Shown: piece by piece, positions 23,131-35,800 of the stretch
How the letters are laid out: each line of letters opens with the position of its first letter
Numbering within the stretch: position 1 is the first letter of the stretch
DNA from: Homalodisca vitripennis
Lineage: Eukaryota; Arthropoda; Insecta; Hemiptera; Cicadellidae
Direction: 5' to 3'
Length of the DNA: 64,000 nt
NCBI RefSeq assembly: GCF_021130785.1
Contig: NC_060207.1
Coordinates: forward strand, 100,295,001-100,359,000
Notes under the pieces: model-generated
Told to the model about the DNA's origin: nothing
The model's database searches: none
Seen by the model: the letters and a program-made list of their open reading frames with translations, nothing else
Position numbers and translations under genes: made by a program

Positions 23131-23690
23131 TGTTACTAGCTGTTACCTGCATATTCGCATGTGGCGTTTTTAATTTATAGTCCGTAGCCTACTTTATCAA
23201 ATCACTTATGATTGTTTTAATATAAGTAGGCATACAATCAGATTCATATTATTTCAGTGTACTCGTACATGGTTAGACAACTGAGGAGGAACTAACCCTT
23301 ATAAGTTTAGCATGTATAAGAGCATTTCTGGTTAATTAATTATATTTCCGATACCACAACTGAGTTTGCCTCGTTGCCTTTAAAAAGAAAATAGATACAT
23401 AGGTTTCAAAAAACTACTTTGGTTAAAAATCGCTTATTTCCAGCTCTTGTAATCTACTTCAGGTCTAGTATATACCTTGCGCCATAGTTGCGTGTGCCTC
23501 GTTATTCAGATGAAGAAAATATATTTACCTACTTAGGACTGAGAAGCCTACTTTGGTCAAAAAGTGCCTACTTCCAGGCATTTAAATTTACTTCTAAGAA
23601 TGTCCATGTCAAATTTTAAGTCAATCGGTTGAATAGTTTATGCGTAAAAGCAAAAAACTCTTTCGCATGTATAATATTAGTAGGATTATG
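23130..23690 (+). repeat. RTE-like non-LTR or SINE remnant
   Basis: Starts near CTAGCTGTTACCTGCATATT and ends TTTCGCATGTATAATATTAG TAGGA, with AATCGGTTGAATAGTTTATG just before the end. This organisation is typical of insect RTE-derived repeats. It shares words with 11380-11545. No open frame. Confidence 0.5.
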
Positions 23691-23914
23691 ATTTATATAT
23701 ACAGTTTTAAGTAATTTTAACAAAAATAATATTATCTGTTTTGGCCGTTCTAATATGTAAAGTATGACAATAAATCAAGTTAATTTTACGAACACACTAT
23801 AATTAAAGTAACGTTCAATAAATTATTAAAACTATTTCATGATGGCCATTACTTCTCATATTTTATAAATTGAATTATGGATCATTTTTAATAGGCTGAG
23901 GTGTCTTGCAAACA

Positions 23915-24030
23915 ACAACAAAATTATAAAAAGACGCATGCTACATGTACATAAAAATCAAAGTCAAAGAAAAACTTATTTAACAAGGCTAAGAAGCCCC
24001 CTCTAACCCTTAACCTGGGGACCAACGGCT
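23915..24030 (-). repeat. Possible LINE 3' tail
   Basis: On the minus strand, AAGCCGTTGGTCCCCAGGTT leads into a T-rich end (CTTTGACTTTGATTTTTATG). This resembles tails of jockey-like elements. It abuts the TTAA element to its right. Low certainty. Confidence 0.3.
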
Positions 24031-24033
24031 TAA

Positions 24034-25284
24034 CCCTTTGCACTCCCCGTCCGCATGACAGTACTTGTGATTTGCACTCCTCTGGCCACCTCTTATGGCC
24101 CAAGGTCATATCCTCTACAACTCTGAATATTTTGTTGTGAGCCGTGTCGTTGCACTCCTCTGTCCATATGTAGTGGCCGATGCTAAAATGCTCCTAAACT
24201 CCTCTGGCCACCTCTTATGGACAGTGACATTTAACTATATTACATTTTTTGTAAATAATTCTGTTATATATATAATGTTCTGCCATATCTTGGCTGATTC
24301 TAAACTATATAATCAACAAGATTGTACAATTTTTTGGGGGAAATGTTATTTATCTGTTTCTTGAAATACAAAATAAAATAACCCTTTCTATTGATGACTA
24401 GAATATAGATGAATAAAATATTTTTTAAATAGTTTTATTAATTTTTATGCCACTTATTTAATGTAAAACAGCAGTAATAAATATGAAATAATATTTTTGA
24501 AGTCTGTTTTGTAAGATGATTGCCCGCTGAAACTCAGCTGGCAATTATCAGCTGGGTGACTCATGACTATTTAAACAAACCCAAACAATTACCTTCCAGT
24601 GAGCTAACGTTGTTGTGACAACCAATGAGATTCTTGTTTTTGCTTGTATGTTATTTTCGTTAAGATATTTTGTCACAGTTTGATGACGTAGTTCTAAATA
24701 ATTTAAGGTTTCCATGTTTTCTTCTGTGGGTCGTCCCCCCATGGTTGGCATGTCATGGTAATAGCAAGGAAAAATAGTTTACATAGCCATATGACACTGT
24801 GCAAAGTTTATAGATGTTATCTGCTATGGTTTGTAAATTATTAAGCCGTACCCAGACTTTTCAAACACCTATATATATATTAAAATTTGCCTTAGAATTA
24901 ACTACTTATATCTGTGGATTTGCTTGTAGTAATTTTGCTTTTTACCTTTAAAGAAATATATCTAAGACTTTTATTTTTAAATCCATGCAAAATATATTAA
25001 ATAATCAATAAGAGAAAAATGAAAGCAACGCTTTAGCATAAAACGATCATTTAAAATTGTCCTTTTAAAATGCCCCTTTAAAATCTCCTGTTGTTGTGAT
25101 TGTGAATAACATGTCAGAGTGGAACAGACATCTGGCACCATCTATATTCAGTGTAGTAGAGAACATGACCTTGGGCCATAAGAAGTGGACTGAGGAGTGT
25201 ACGGACACAGCTGCTCCGAGAATTCACAGAGTGCAACAGGTAAAGCACCATGTCCACCTCTTAGGGACTGAGGAGTGCAAAGGG
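24034..25284. mobile_element. Non-autonomous piggyBac-like element 1 (TTAA duplication)
   Basis: Flanked by TTAA at 24030-24033 and 25285-25288. The left end is CCCTTTGCACTCCCCGTCCG, and the right end reads GACTGAGGAGTGCAAAGGG. The subterminal motif GCACTCCTCTGGCCACCTCT recurs two to three times on the left, and related words lie inverted on the right. No transposase domain is readable, so it is about 1.25 kb of MITE-like DNA. Confidence 0.85.
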
Positions 25285-25288
25285 TTAA

Positions 25289-25450
25289 ACGTGACTTCCG
25301 AACCTGCACTAATGGCCGGGCAGGCGGACTGCTTACAAGGATAGGATCGCTATTAGCGGTCACCATTCAAGCAGCAGCCTCACTCGACGTTGTTTGATTT
25401 GGTTATCTCGCAAAAACCGCCGTACCCGCTACACTACGCCATTGGCAACA
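25289..25450 (-). repeat. SINE-like sequence with tRNA-type head
   Basis: On the minus strand, TAGTGTAGCGG at 25436-25426 fits the A-box consensus exactly. A weak B-box-like AAATCAAAC follows about 35 bases on. The rest (GGATCGCTATTAGCGGTC region) has a mini palindrome. It starts directly after the TTAA of the neighbouring element. Confidence 0.4.
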
Positions 25451-25459
25451 TGCACTTTA

Positions 25460-26700
25460 TTATAAAGTAGTCTAACACTGAAGCTTTAATTAATACATCA
25501 TAATTTAGCGCCTTCAAATAGTGTTTAGCTATTTAATATACGCAACTGTCTCGTAATTGCTGTTTATAATGTGCATGTGCTTTAAAAACTTATCTTTGGC
25601 TGCGTCGACTGATAGCGAGTTACATAAATGGACAAAGCATATAAACCTTATCCGTGGACAAATACATATACATACAAATTGTCATAATAGTTGGTCAATT
25701 AGTTTTTGAGTCTATCAATGACATATATACATACGTCCTCTTTTATATAGATAGACTAGGTTTTTGTTTTGAATTGTTCAAAGATAAACATGTAAGAATG
25801 TGTTATTATATAAAATTTGTAAGAGTAAAGAATTAATTAACTTTTGGATTTAAATGCTTGAAATATGTTGCTTTTTACATGTTCTGTCATATTTTATGTT
25901 GTTTTTAAGAGATAAGTTTCTAGTGCAGTCTAGTTGAGGAAACACTGTAAAATGATCTGTCACTGAGAAATGTTTTCAACATGTTCATGAAATAATTTGT
26001 GGATAGGCCTTTCTTCATAAGCGGTTGGGTTTTTTGTGTTATGATCGTGAACTGGTATGTTAAGATTGTTCGTGTACGATGTTAGTTGAAGAAATGTGGG
26101 TTAGGTTTGAAAACAAAATTTGGATTAGCTGTTATAAATAAACTCAAAGATTATAAAATAGACAGATATGGAAAAGTAATAATACTCGAACGTATGTCTA
26201 CTAGTCTTAGATAGGTTCTCTTTAGACCCAATATGGTTCGGAATGTTTTTTGCATACAAAAATATTTATTTGGTCAAAAAATGTCTTCTCCCCAAATAAG
26301 AATTGCATACACAAGTTCAGAATAAAAATATCCTTAATAGAAATGTTAAAGGCATTCGTGAGTTTATACATTGCGACAGTTTTCATAGCTTAATGAGGAA
26401 AGGCCTAAACCTAGAAGTTATTTTCTTTATATGCATATATATTTTCATATTAAAATCAAGGTCCTAAAAGCAAACTGATTCTATAACATAAGTATAATAC
26501 AAATAAACAACAGAGATTAATCATATAAATGAAATTTTCATTTTCTATGCTTGTTTAATTAATTGAAAAAGCATAATTAACCGAGTTACACATTATAACT
26601 TCGATCATTAATAACTTGTGTGGGTAAATATTGCAAAAATTACATAATTATAGTACCAACTGTTTACAGTACAATAAATAACAGGAGTGTATCCGGTGGA
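25460..26700. other. Intergenic, upstream of RpL14; nothing recognised
   Basis: AT-rich, no open frame with gene-like composition, no terminal repeats noticed. Confidence 0.5.
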
Positions 26701-26754
26701 GAAATCCTACCGGCAGTATTCTCACCGCCTCTTGAAAGAATAAGTCAACTCCAT

Positions 26755-26767
26755 CCTTTTATTTCCG
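26755..26767 (+). promoter_or_regulatory. TOP-like pyrimidine tract at the probable RpL14 transcription start
   Basis: CCTTTTATTTCCG lies about 35-47 bases upstream of the proposed ATG. Ribosomal protein mRNAs characteristically begin with C plus a pyrimidine run (5' TOP), which makes them mTOR-sensitive. The downstream leader (CGTCGGCCGTTCGGCG) is GC-rich for this window. Start site inferred, not measured. Confidence 0.55.
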
Positions 26768-26801
26768 TTTGTATATCGTCCGTCGGCCGTTCGGCGAAAT
26801 C

Positions 26802-26804
26802 ATG
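26802..26804 (+). CDS. RpL14: RpL14 exon 1, start codon only (inferred)
   Basis: AAATC ATG|GTAACA after a pyrimidine-rich, then GC-rich leader. Needed because exon 2 begins at the second codon of eL14 (Pro) directly after its acceptor. No other ATG|GT with a TOP-like leader was noticed between here and 35.2 kb. Confidence 0.6.
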
Positions 26805-29800
26805 GTAACAAATTTCTATTATTTAATTTTTTTAAATTATGTGTTATTTGTTTTTGGTTTATCTCATTATTAACTCATTATTATAAATTGTATAATTAAA
26901 ATCTAAACATAACGAAACTCCAGATATGAAAAGAGGGCAGTCTTTTTTGATGTTAGACATGCCACATGTTATAGTTTATGTCACACTAATTCAGATACGA
27001 TTATTAAATATGACCTTATCTTAATTAACACTATTCTTTTCCATATTAAATGTTGTCTTGTACTTAAAATAGGTACCCTATTATACTAAAGGGGCAATAA
27101 ATGTTGCACTACTATACTAAGTTCCTAACCTCAAATGTCTGTGTAGCCATTAACCAGCGCAAATAAAGCTTACGTTCTCATGTTTAAACCTGAGAACATC
27201 GTTATTGATATATATATATAGGTAATGGCTAAATATAGCAGGGAATATGTAGGTATAATACTAAGAATGCATATTCTCTGGATGTTGTAGGTAGAGTCTT
27301 AGCTCTATCTCTATCATACACCAAGCTAGCCTAATTTTGTCCCCACACTCCTAATGCTGTTTTTACAGTTTCAAAGGAAATATTAATACATCTATGGTTT
27401 GAGTTCTGTATCAGGCTACCAATTTGATTATAATGCCAAACAAAAACCTACGAATTAATTACAATTAGTAGGGTGACTCAATATCTTGTTTTTACCATGA
27501 CATCTAGGCCATCTCAGAAAATTGTCACGGGTCACCTAAAAGTGCTTTAGTTTAGTTTTAACCCTAGAACTGTTAATCGACAAAATTTTGTTAATCGGTC
27601 AATGCCGCTTCTGTAGTGTTAACCGTCAAAATTTTGTCGGTCAAACATTCCCTCGTATAATTACTTTTTACAATATACTCCGGTAACGTATCGATACAAT
27701 TCATGCACCATTGGATTCGGGAAGAAAAATGCTAGGGAACAGATGAGTTTTATTCCTCTTTTTATTATGGTTATGACGTAGCAAGCTTGTCATTTTGAAC
27801 GTAAAAGAAAACGACGCAGTTTGTTGTGACCGCCATATTGCCGCTGCCGTTCTGTATCACTTTCGTGCCGAGCTATGGATATTTGTAAGTTTTAATAGTT
27901 TTACGCGTGTTTTAGTGTCGTATTTAATGTGTAGTGTGTTGTTTGATGTCGTAGTAGTGTAAACATATATATTTTAGAATAAATCAATTTCTATTTACTG
28001 AAATATGTTTGAGAAATTACCGGCTTTGTGTAGGCTATGGCAAAATGACTTGGCTAAAATTCATTTCACATAGTTTGTTATTGTTTTCACTTACTAAACG
28101 TTATTTATAGCACTCTTTTAGCTCTGAAGTAACTATTTATTTTTTGTAAATAGATAGTTTTCACAATAAAATATATATTTCCTGTAATTTCTTTGGTTAT
28201 ATATAATAACTGTTTGGGTTATTCTATATTTTTTCAATATATTAAGTTATATTTATAGTTTTCTAACTACATAATATTTCCTATTACTTATAAACCATAA
28301 ATTTATAAATTTTGATATAGTACAAGCTTTAGAAACGATTTTATATTTTGCTGAATGAAAATTTTTCGCAAAATTTTTGAATAATGGCAAAATTTTACTT
28401 TTTTTTACTTTTCAAAAAATAATTTATGGTAATTATTTCATTAGTACTGTATATTCTATTTTATTCTAAGTAATAAAATATGCAATATAACATGTATTCA
28501 TAGATAAATGTATTAGCAAAACTTGTTTTACCAAAGTCTTACGTGTACACCCGATTTTCAGAATTTATACGCATCGCTGCTTTTTGTTCTATATAGCTTT
28601 ATGATGCTTTCATAAATGTGTATAATGTTTATGTTTTTCTGAAACTAGATAAAATTTGACACAGAATGGCTATCTCACTTATAAATATTTCTCACTATAA
28701 CTTCATTTGTTAGGTATGGTCCCCCCCGAATTTAAGAAATATTTTTCGTAAATTTTATATTTGATTAAAAAAAGTGTTTATTAGAAAATTTTGTATGGTT
28801 AATTTTACAATATAGTGCAATTCTACGTTTAATTCTGAACACAAAAATATATACTCTTATTTATATTGCTTTTATTTTATAGGCTATTTTTAATAATTTT
28901 TTTTTAAAAACCTTGCGCGAAGCTCCAAAACAGCCCGACACTACAGGATGAAATGACCGCCAGTTCTAGGGTTAATCCTCCAATAAATTCCATAATTTTG
29001 TATTAATGTCAAACATTTATAAATTGTATTTTTCTTCAAGTTCTAAGCTATTTTTTACTATTAATGTACTATAAGAGGTAAATGTAAATATATATTAACC
29101 CTTTGAGTGCCGGAGCATCGCTATTTGCGATCCTGCGTTATATGCAAGAAATGCTATTTGTGACTTCTGCAGTAACGCTTATATTTTATATAGTATTTAT
29201 CTAAATTGGCTCAATGACTATACATACGCATTCCAAAGGCTTCAACGTAACTTTTGATGTAGGTTTTGTTGCATTCTGGTTAGATTCTGATTTTTACAGC
29301 GGTTGTAAAGTGAGCACGTCACTCGAGTTTAGAATCGACCACTACACGGACGAGCCGTCACATGTTTTGTTTGCACTGGTGCTTATTTCACAAAATGATT
29401 GTAAATATTGAAAGTTTTCTGGTGTTAGTATTTTCAAATTATTTTGTTTGTGTATGTTGTTCTAGTCTGTGTGTAAGTAGAACAATGACTTGACCGTGAG
29501 TTACAGTGATTGTAAGCAGCTAGTACTTTACTATATACATTTGTATAGTTTTTATGTTTGTTAGTGATATTCATAAACAATGAGTCATAAAAACATTGCT
29601 GACAATGAAGACCTAGTATTGCAGGCATTAGATTTAAGCATTAGCAGTGTAGACAATACACAGTGTTAGGTTAGGTTAGAAAATTTCTAGTTTTGTAGGC
29701 CTAGTGGTTCATATTTTTATACTTATTTTCCAAACTTGTTTATAAGTATAAAGATAGTTTTTATATGTGTTTTTGTAAAGAATTAAATGGAGTATAAGAT

Positions 29801-32800
29801 AGAATAACCACAGTAAAAGTGAAAAATAAAATATTTCAATAACACTAAGTTGTGTCAAAATAAAAAAACGGTACTTTGGGATTATACCGACCACACCAGT
29901 ATGAAGAACACAAAAATAGAAATTTATAGAAACAAACATGATAGAACGAAAAAACAACTCTTCAATTACAAAATTACAAACTTACAAGCATTTCCAGGTA
30001 TTGTGATCGGTATTGTTGTCGCTGTTATCTTATCTTTCTCGAGAATCCTGATTACGGCAGGCCGCGCGGCATCACGTGATTTGCACGGTACATCATTGCC
30101 TTTCCATTACAATTCAATTTATATTTCTGATTAGCCCCTCTAGAATTTGATATTTTACTGATAGGTACTATCTCGAGGGATGTTTTTCTTTCGTCGACAT
30201 CAGCGCGGGGCAGCACCGAAGGTGCTGCCGAAGCCCGCGCTGATGGCCGGAGGCACTCGCATTTTGGGTGGCGGAATGTGATCAAGAATAAAAACAAGTT
30301 TTGAGTGTTTTTTTAATAAAAAGTTTAGTTTGGTAAATGTTTGTTTTTGTTGAATTTTTGTGTTTGGAGAAATGTAGAGGTAAAACACGGAAGTACAACA
30401 AAGCGATGCACCAGCTGAACGGGCGGCGAGACTCTGCAATCACGTTATCTACTAGACGCTCGACTTTGACCTCTGTCTGAGGATGGGGAGGTGTTTGCGA
30501 TAAGACAATTCCTGTTTTATATTGACGAAATATTGTTCTACGCTAATCTAGTAATCAGTAGAAACGAAATGTGAAATAACAATTCATGTCTGGGTGTGGT
30601 CGGTATAATCCCAAAGTACCAAAAAAACAAAATGTTTTTGCTCACAAAATTTGTGTTAATTTTTTTTTTATTGGTATAAAAACGTTAAATAAGTGATCAA
30701 TGTATTATATTTATAAAGAAAATATATTTATCTGAAAAAAAAAAACCCCAGGACATTATACCAATAAATAATTTTGTTATGAATTTTTAACCACACCCTT
30801 GCAGAAACAGGCATTTTCGCTCGGCATTTTGTGCATACCATAAATAGCAAAACGCCGTGGCACTCGCAAAGGGTTAAATAGGGCATTTTAGTTAAAATTA
30901 GCATATTTTATTGATAGTAATATAAAAAAACTACCCTACTCTTCATTGATCTACATTCAAATTCATGGTAGCCTACAATCTAATAAAACTAAAAAATTAA
31001 AGAAACACTTATTATTAGAGTGTTCTCTTATCTAAGGTTTCATAGATAAGGTCTATCATCTGGGCAGACTATGGATGTATTTGGTTATTGCTCTGTAGGA
31101 CATGCAGGTGGATGGAGCTAGATTAGGGCGTCCCTCCTCTCCTGTGCGAAATGTAGCTTGTCTTCAAATACTTCCTAGTCAAATGATAAGTAAGAAGTGT
31201 GCCCCTTTCCTAAGGCTTTTTGTGAATTTAAAAAACTCCAAGAGATGACATATAATTAAATTTAGGATATAATCGTGTTTTGTGTTTAGGTCAAAGTCTT
31301 ATCAATCAAGCATGGGAAGGGTTAAAATAGGTTATAAAAATCTTGCTCAATTATACACACGTCATCCAAACATGGAAATGTGGTTTTTTGTTAAACATCT
31401 GCAGTTTAATTGCACTACTTCGTTAATCTTTTTTTGCAGCAGTCATGTAAACTACTTACTTGTGCTTGTCAAGCCTCATCACTATCACGTTACTGTCGAA
31501 ACAATATGTTGTTAGTAAAGTTTCATGAGGAAAGTTAGTTCTAGTTATACATGTGTTCACGTGTTAATTAGGTAGTTGTATTGTATTGACCTATAAAACC
31601 AAACTGCTTAACCCTGTTAGGACTAGACCAAAATTTGACATGTGCAAAGAAAATTTTTGTGTTTTTCTGGCCATGCTCCAAGAACTGTGCATATTAAAAA
31701 TGTGCGATTTTTCAAGCGTTTGAGAGAAAAATCATATCTTCAGAACTAATTATTGTACAGATTTGGTTTTAGGCTTAAATGTTTATAATTAAATTGTTCA
31801 TTGTGAAAAAATAAATTTAAGTCATTATAGAGCAAAAACCAATTTGATTTATCTGTTTATCAAACAAAAAAAAGAAAAGAAATTAATAAAATTGAGTTTG
31901 ATCTTTAATAACTACCAAAAATAAGAATAAATTATCTGTGGGAAATGGTATTTATTAGTTCTACATATAGGCCTAATTCTCTATAACTGTTGGAATTCTC
32001 TATAAATTTGAAAGTCCTGGAATAAAAAATAAAAAGTTGTAAATTCTTAACCCTTTTAAGGCCAATGACCAATTGAGTTGCACTAGCCTCAAAGGCCAGC
32101 TCCTGATATTGCTCAGGTACCTTGAAGGCCAGGCTATTTTTGTTCCTTTTTGCATAGTTTTAGTAAATAAGCTGTAACTTCCATATTGCTTAGTAAAAAC
32201 TGATAATTCTTTTTTTAATTTGTTTTTTAAAATTATAGGCTTAGACAGGAAACTACAAGGTTGGTCATATAAAATAAAAAATATTTTTTACATACATGTT
32301 TGTATGTAAAATTTGTAAGTGTAATTTACTTTTTTTTGTTTTAACACCTCATAAAAAATACAAAAGATTGTTTTGCACCCAAGTAACACATATTTTCTAA
32401 AACTACATACTATTTACAACAAACATGCCAATTTTCAAGTGCTTATCAATAATAAAAGTGAAGTAGGCACGAATTATTCAAAATCTGCATCTGCAGCTTA
32501 TTTGTGAAAATTGTAGAAAAGCTAGTCTTGTCTTCAGTTTATACACAAAATATCTTTTTTCTCCATACAACTCACAAGAATCCATACAAAATAAACCCTA
32601 AACACTGTTAGTAGTAGTTAAAACGTTCATTCATTTTCTAATTCATCTTCAGAATCATCATCGTACAAAGCATCTAAATCACTATCACCTAAATCCCCAA
32701 CACCGTCAACAAATTGAACACCTGTACCACTAGCAAGTAAATTGTTTACTAAAGTGATTTCACTTGTAGGTGATTTGCCTCTCGTTCTTTTGCTCATATT

Positions 32801-35800
32801 TACACTTAATAGTTCACTGCAAATACTCAGAAATACCTATAACATCGCACATAATTACTGAATTGCATCTACAAAATATAACCACAACAACTTTAACCTA
32901 TACACCACAACGCCGGTGTAGTAAGACAGACGATTTCATAGAAATGCATAGATGTATAATAATAGAAATGATGCAAGAAACGGGAATGTTTGCGTTTACT
33001 CATGAAGCCCATCTAACCCCAAACAAGAAGATATCATGGTTGGTGGCATTTGGAAAGTTTACTGGCCAGTAAACCGAAAATAATGGACGGCTACCTATTG
33101 TAGCCGTTGGCCGCGAAAATGAGGCTGTTCTTCAAATCAAAAACACTGTTTTTATACACTTTACACTATTTACAATATTTACAAAACGACTAGAATTCCT
33201 TAGCCTAGTCCTATTTACACTTATGTTTCACAAGACAAAGAGAGTGGCAGCCCTCCTTGCAATTAGAACATACAATTCAGATAATTGGTTATTCACAATA
33301 AATAGTCACTTATAAAAAATAACTTAACTGAATACGCTGAACTCGATAGAAGAAGAACAAACCACATGCGAACTCAACGTTCTCTGCCGGCTGCCATAAA
33401 CAAACACAGCTGACAACATTATAATGCAACATGGCCGTAAATATTTTTTTTCTCCAAGCTGGTGATTCCAAAGACGTTTAAAATTTGATATCATAGTAAG
33501 AAACACAGGGAATAGAAAAATAGTATATTTATTCCATATAGAAGATAAAAATATCTCTTAAAAAATATGAAAAGTCCGCTGGTGATTGACCAGACGGTTG
33601 GTCCTTTTCGCATAGTTCACTGCCGGCGATAAATCAGACGACTGGTCCTTTTCGCTTAGTACGCCGCCAGTGATAAATCAGACGGTTGGTCCTTAAAGGG
33701 TTAAGCATGATAATAGTAAATTCTAGATCAAACCCTCTGTAATAATTTTGATATGTTACTAGTAGATCTCAAGGGGTGTTTTTCATTCATCACAATCTGT
33801 GCAGAGAAACATGTTAACCTACAGTGCTGCCACAGCCCTCTAAAGTTTAGACTTTTTTGTATTTCTAATAACTAAATGTAGTGAAATTATACTTGTGTAA
33901 TATTTAACCCTAGTTCACAGGAATGTTTAACTTTTAAACTAGTGGTTCCTTTTTTCACCTGATTTTTTTTTAATCATCAAAACTACATAATCTATACATT
34001 ATAGGCTAATGTTTATATTTTATTTTCTAAGAAATGCAGTGCTTGTCTAAAAATAAAATATTTTTATTTTAGATACAAAAATTTAGATAAAATTCTATAT
34101 TTGAATTGCTTATGATGAATTTAAATAAACTTAAATACTTAGAATAATATCCCTCGAGATAGTATTTAAATTCAAGCTTCCAATATCGTTTCCTTTTGGG
34201 TGGTAGAAAACAAAAACCGATCGTCAAAATGGCATTTAAATTTTCACAGTAAGTCAAATAAATTTTTTTCTTTCTTATAATGTAGTTTTTTAAAGTTCTT
34301 GGTAAGAAACCCCCTTCCAAAGCTAGTGGCCTCCAGATAATACTAAAGTACCCATAAGTACTAAGAAGATGTATTGAGATTGAGCCAAAAATAAATTAAT
34401 CCTGTATGTATTCATATATATTTTAGTGTTCCTATGTGCACGTCGCCCTTCCGTTACATGTGTTAAGAGCAGATATGTTTTATGGTTGCCAAATTTCAAG
34501 GCTTAAGTTAATTTAAATAAGTAAGTTTATTTATCATGCACAGGTGATAAATAAAACTTATAAATATTAATAAAAATATATTACATATTTATCCTATAGA
34601 GGATTCCAGAAATATATTTCATAGTCTATCCATATATTGATATTATTTCTACTAAAGTAGAAAACCATATTTATTTTGTTTGCACCTTTGTTGTTTTTAT
34701 TTTTATAATAACATTTATCATAAAATATGTATATTTATAAAACGTTAATATGTGATAAACGTTTACAAAACTATTCTAAATAGGCCTAGCCATATTAATT
34801 GGCCTTAGTTATTAATAATACATTAAATTTTTCCAAATTGTTTTCTGAGCGGATTTTATTGAGTAATAAGGATATCAAGTAACTATTATACCTAGTGGTA
34901 GTTCTGAGGGGTTGTTGGTTTAACATCAATTTCTTTCATATGTTAATATGACAACCAGACAGTTGTGTCTGGAAGCTATTTTTGACATTGCTGAGCGTTA
35001 GGAGGCTTCAGAGTATTATCTGTTATCGCTATCATTCGGGATACAGTCAGAGAGTTGTTCAGATACTAAATATATTTTGTTTGTCCGAGTTAAACTAATG
35101 AAAACTCATCTAAGCCAACTGTCTGACTGTTGAACTTACCCAAATATATATTTAAAATAAATATAATTATATCAATAAATCAAAATACATCAATCGACCA
35201 CAAACTTAATAAAAATAAAATTCTCGGGCTCATATTACTACTCTAGATTTCATTCCATAACTTTTTGTTACAGCCCTTCAAAAGATTCGTGGAGACAGGC
35301 CGAGTGGCCTACATTGCAGAGGGCCAACATAAGGGAAAATTGTGCTCAATTGTTGATGTGATCAACCAGACAAGGGTAAGCCTGATATTTAAGTACTCTT
35401 AGCCCATATAGCCCAAGTCTAAAGTGTTTTGTATTCAGATAGACTAAATTAAAAACCTGTCTTCAATAAAATCTTATCAGATGGTCAGTCTAAACTATCA
35501 CATATTTCAAAACCAAAGATGTTTCATGCAACTGTTTTATGCACAAATCTGCATTCAGTTACACTATTTATGTACAAGTTATATTTATTTGAATGTATCT
35601 TGTGTTGTGTACTTTTTATTTTATGACAAATCCATCCACTACCACGGCCAAAAATGGCACCATAACCGTAAGGCCACATGAATTTGGATTGAATTGGCAG
35701 TAGGATATAAAACCAATTTTTTTTATTTTAGTCAAATTTGATTTGTCTGAATAATGAAGTTACATCTTCAGTAGTTAAGATGAAGTGGTGGGAAGCTCAA

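Larger units (their letters stand above)
29099..30873. mobile_element. Non-autonomous piggyBac-like element 3 (TTAA duplication), itself hit by an 8-bp-TSD element
   Basis: TTAA at 29095-29098 and 30874-30877. The left end is CCCTTTGAGTGCCGG, and the right end as reverse complement is CCCTTTGCGAGTGCCACGG. After removing the 751-bp insertion and its 8-bp duplication it is about 1.0 kb. No transposase recognised. Confidence 0.85.

Noticed and set aside
29850..30134. A 94-codon gene also seen inverted near 58026-58265
   Set aside because: The frame is repeated because it lies in a transposable element; it contains no transposase motif and crosses the TIR.
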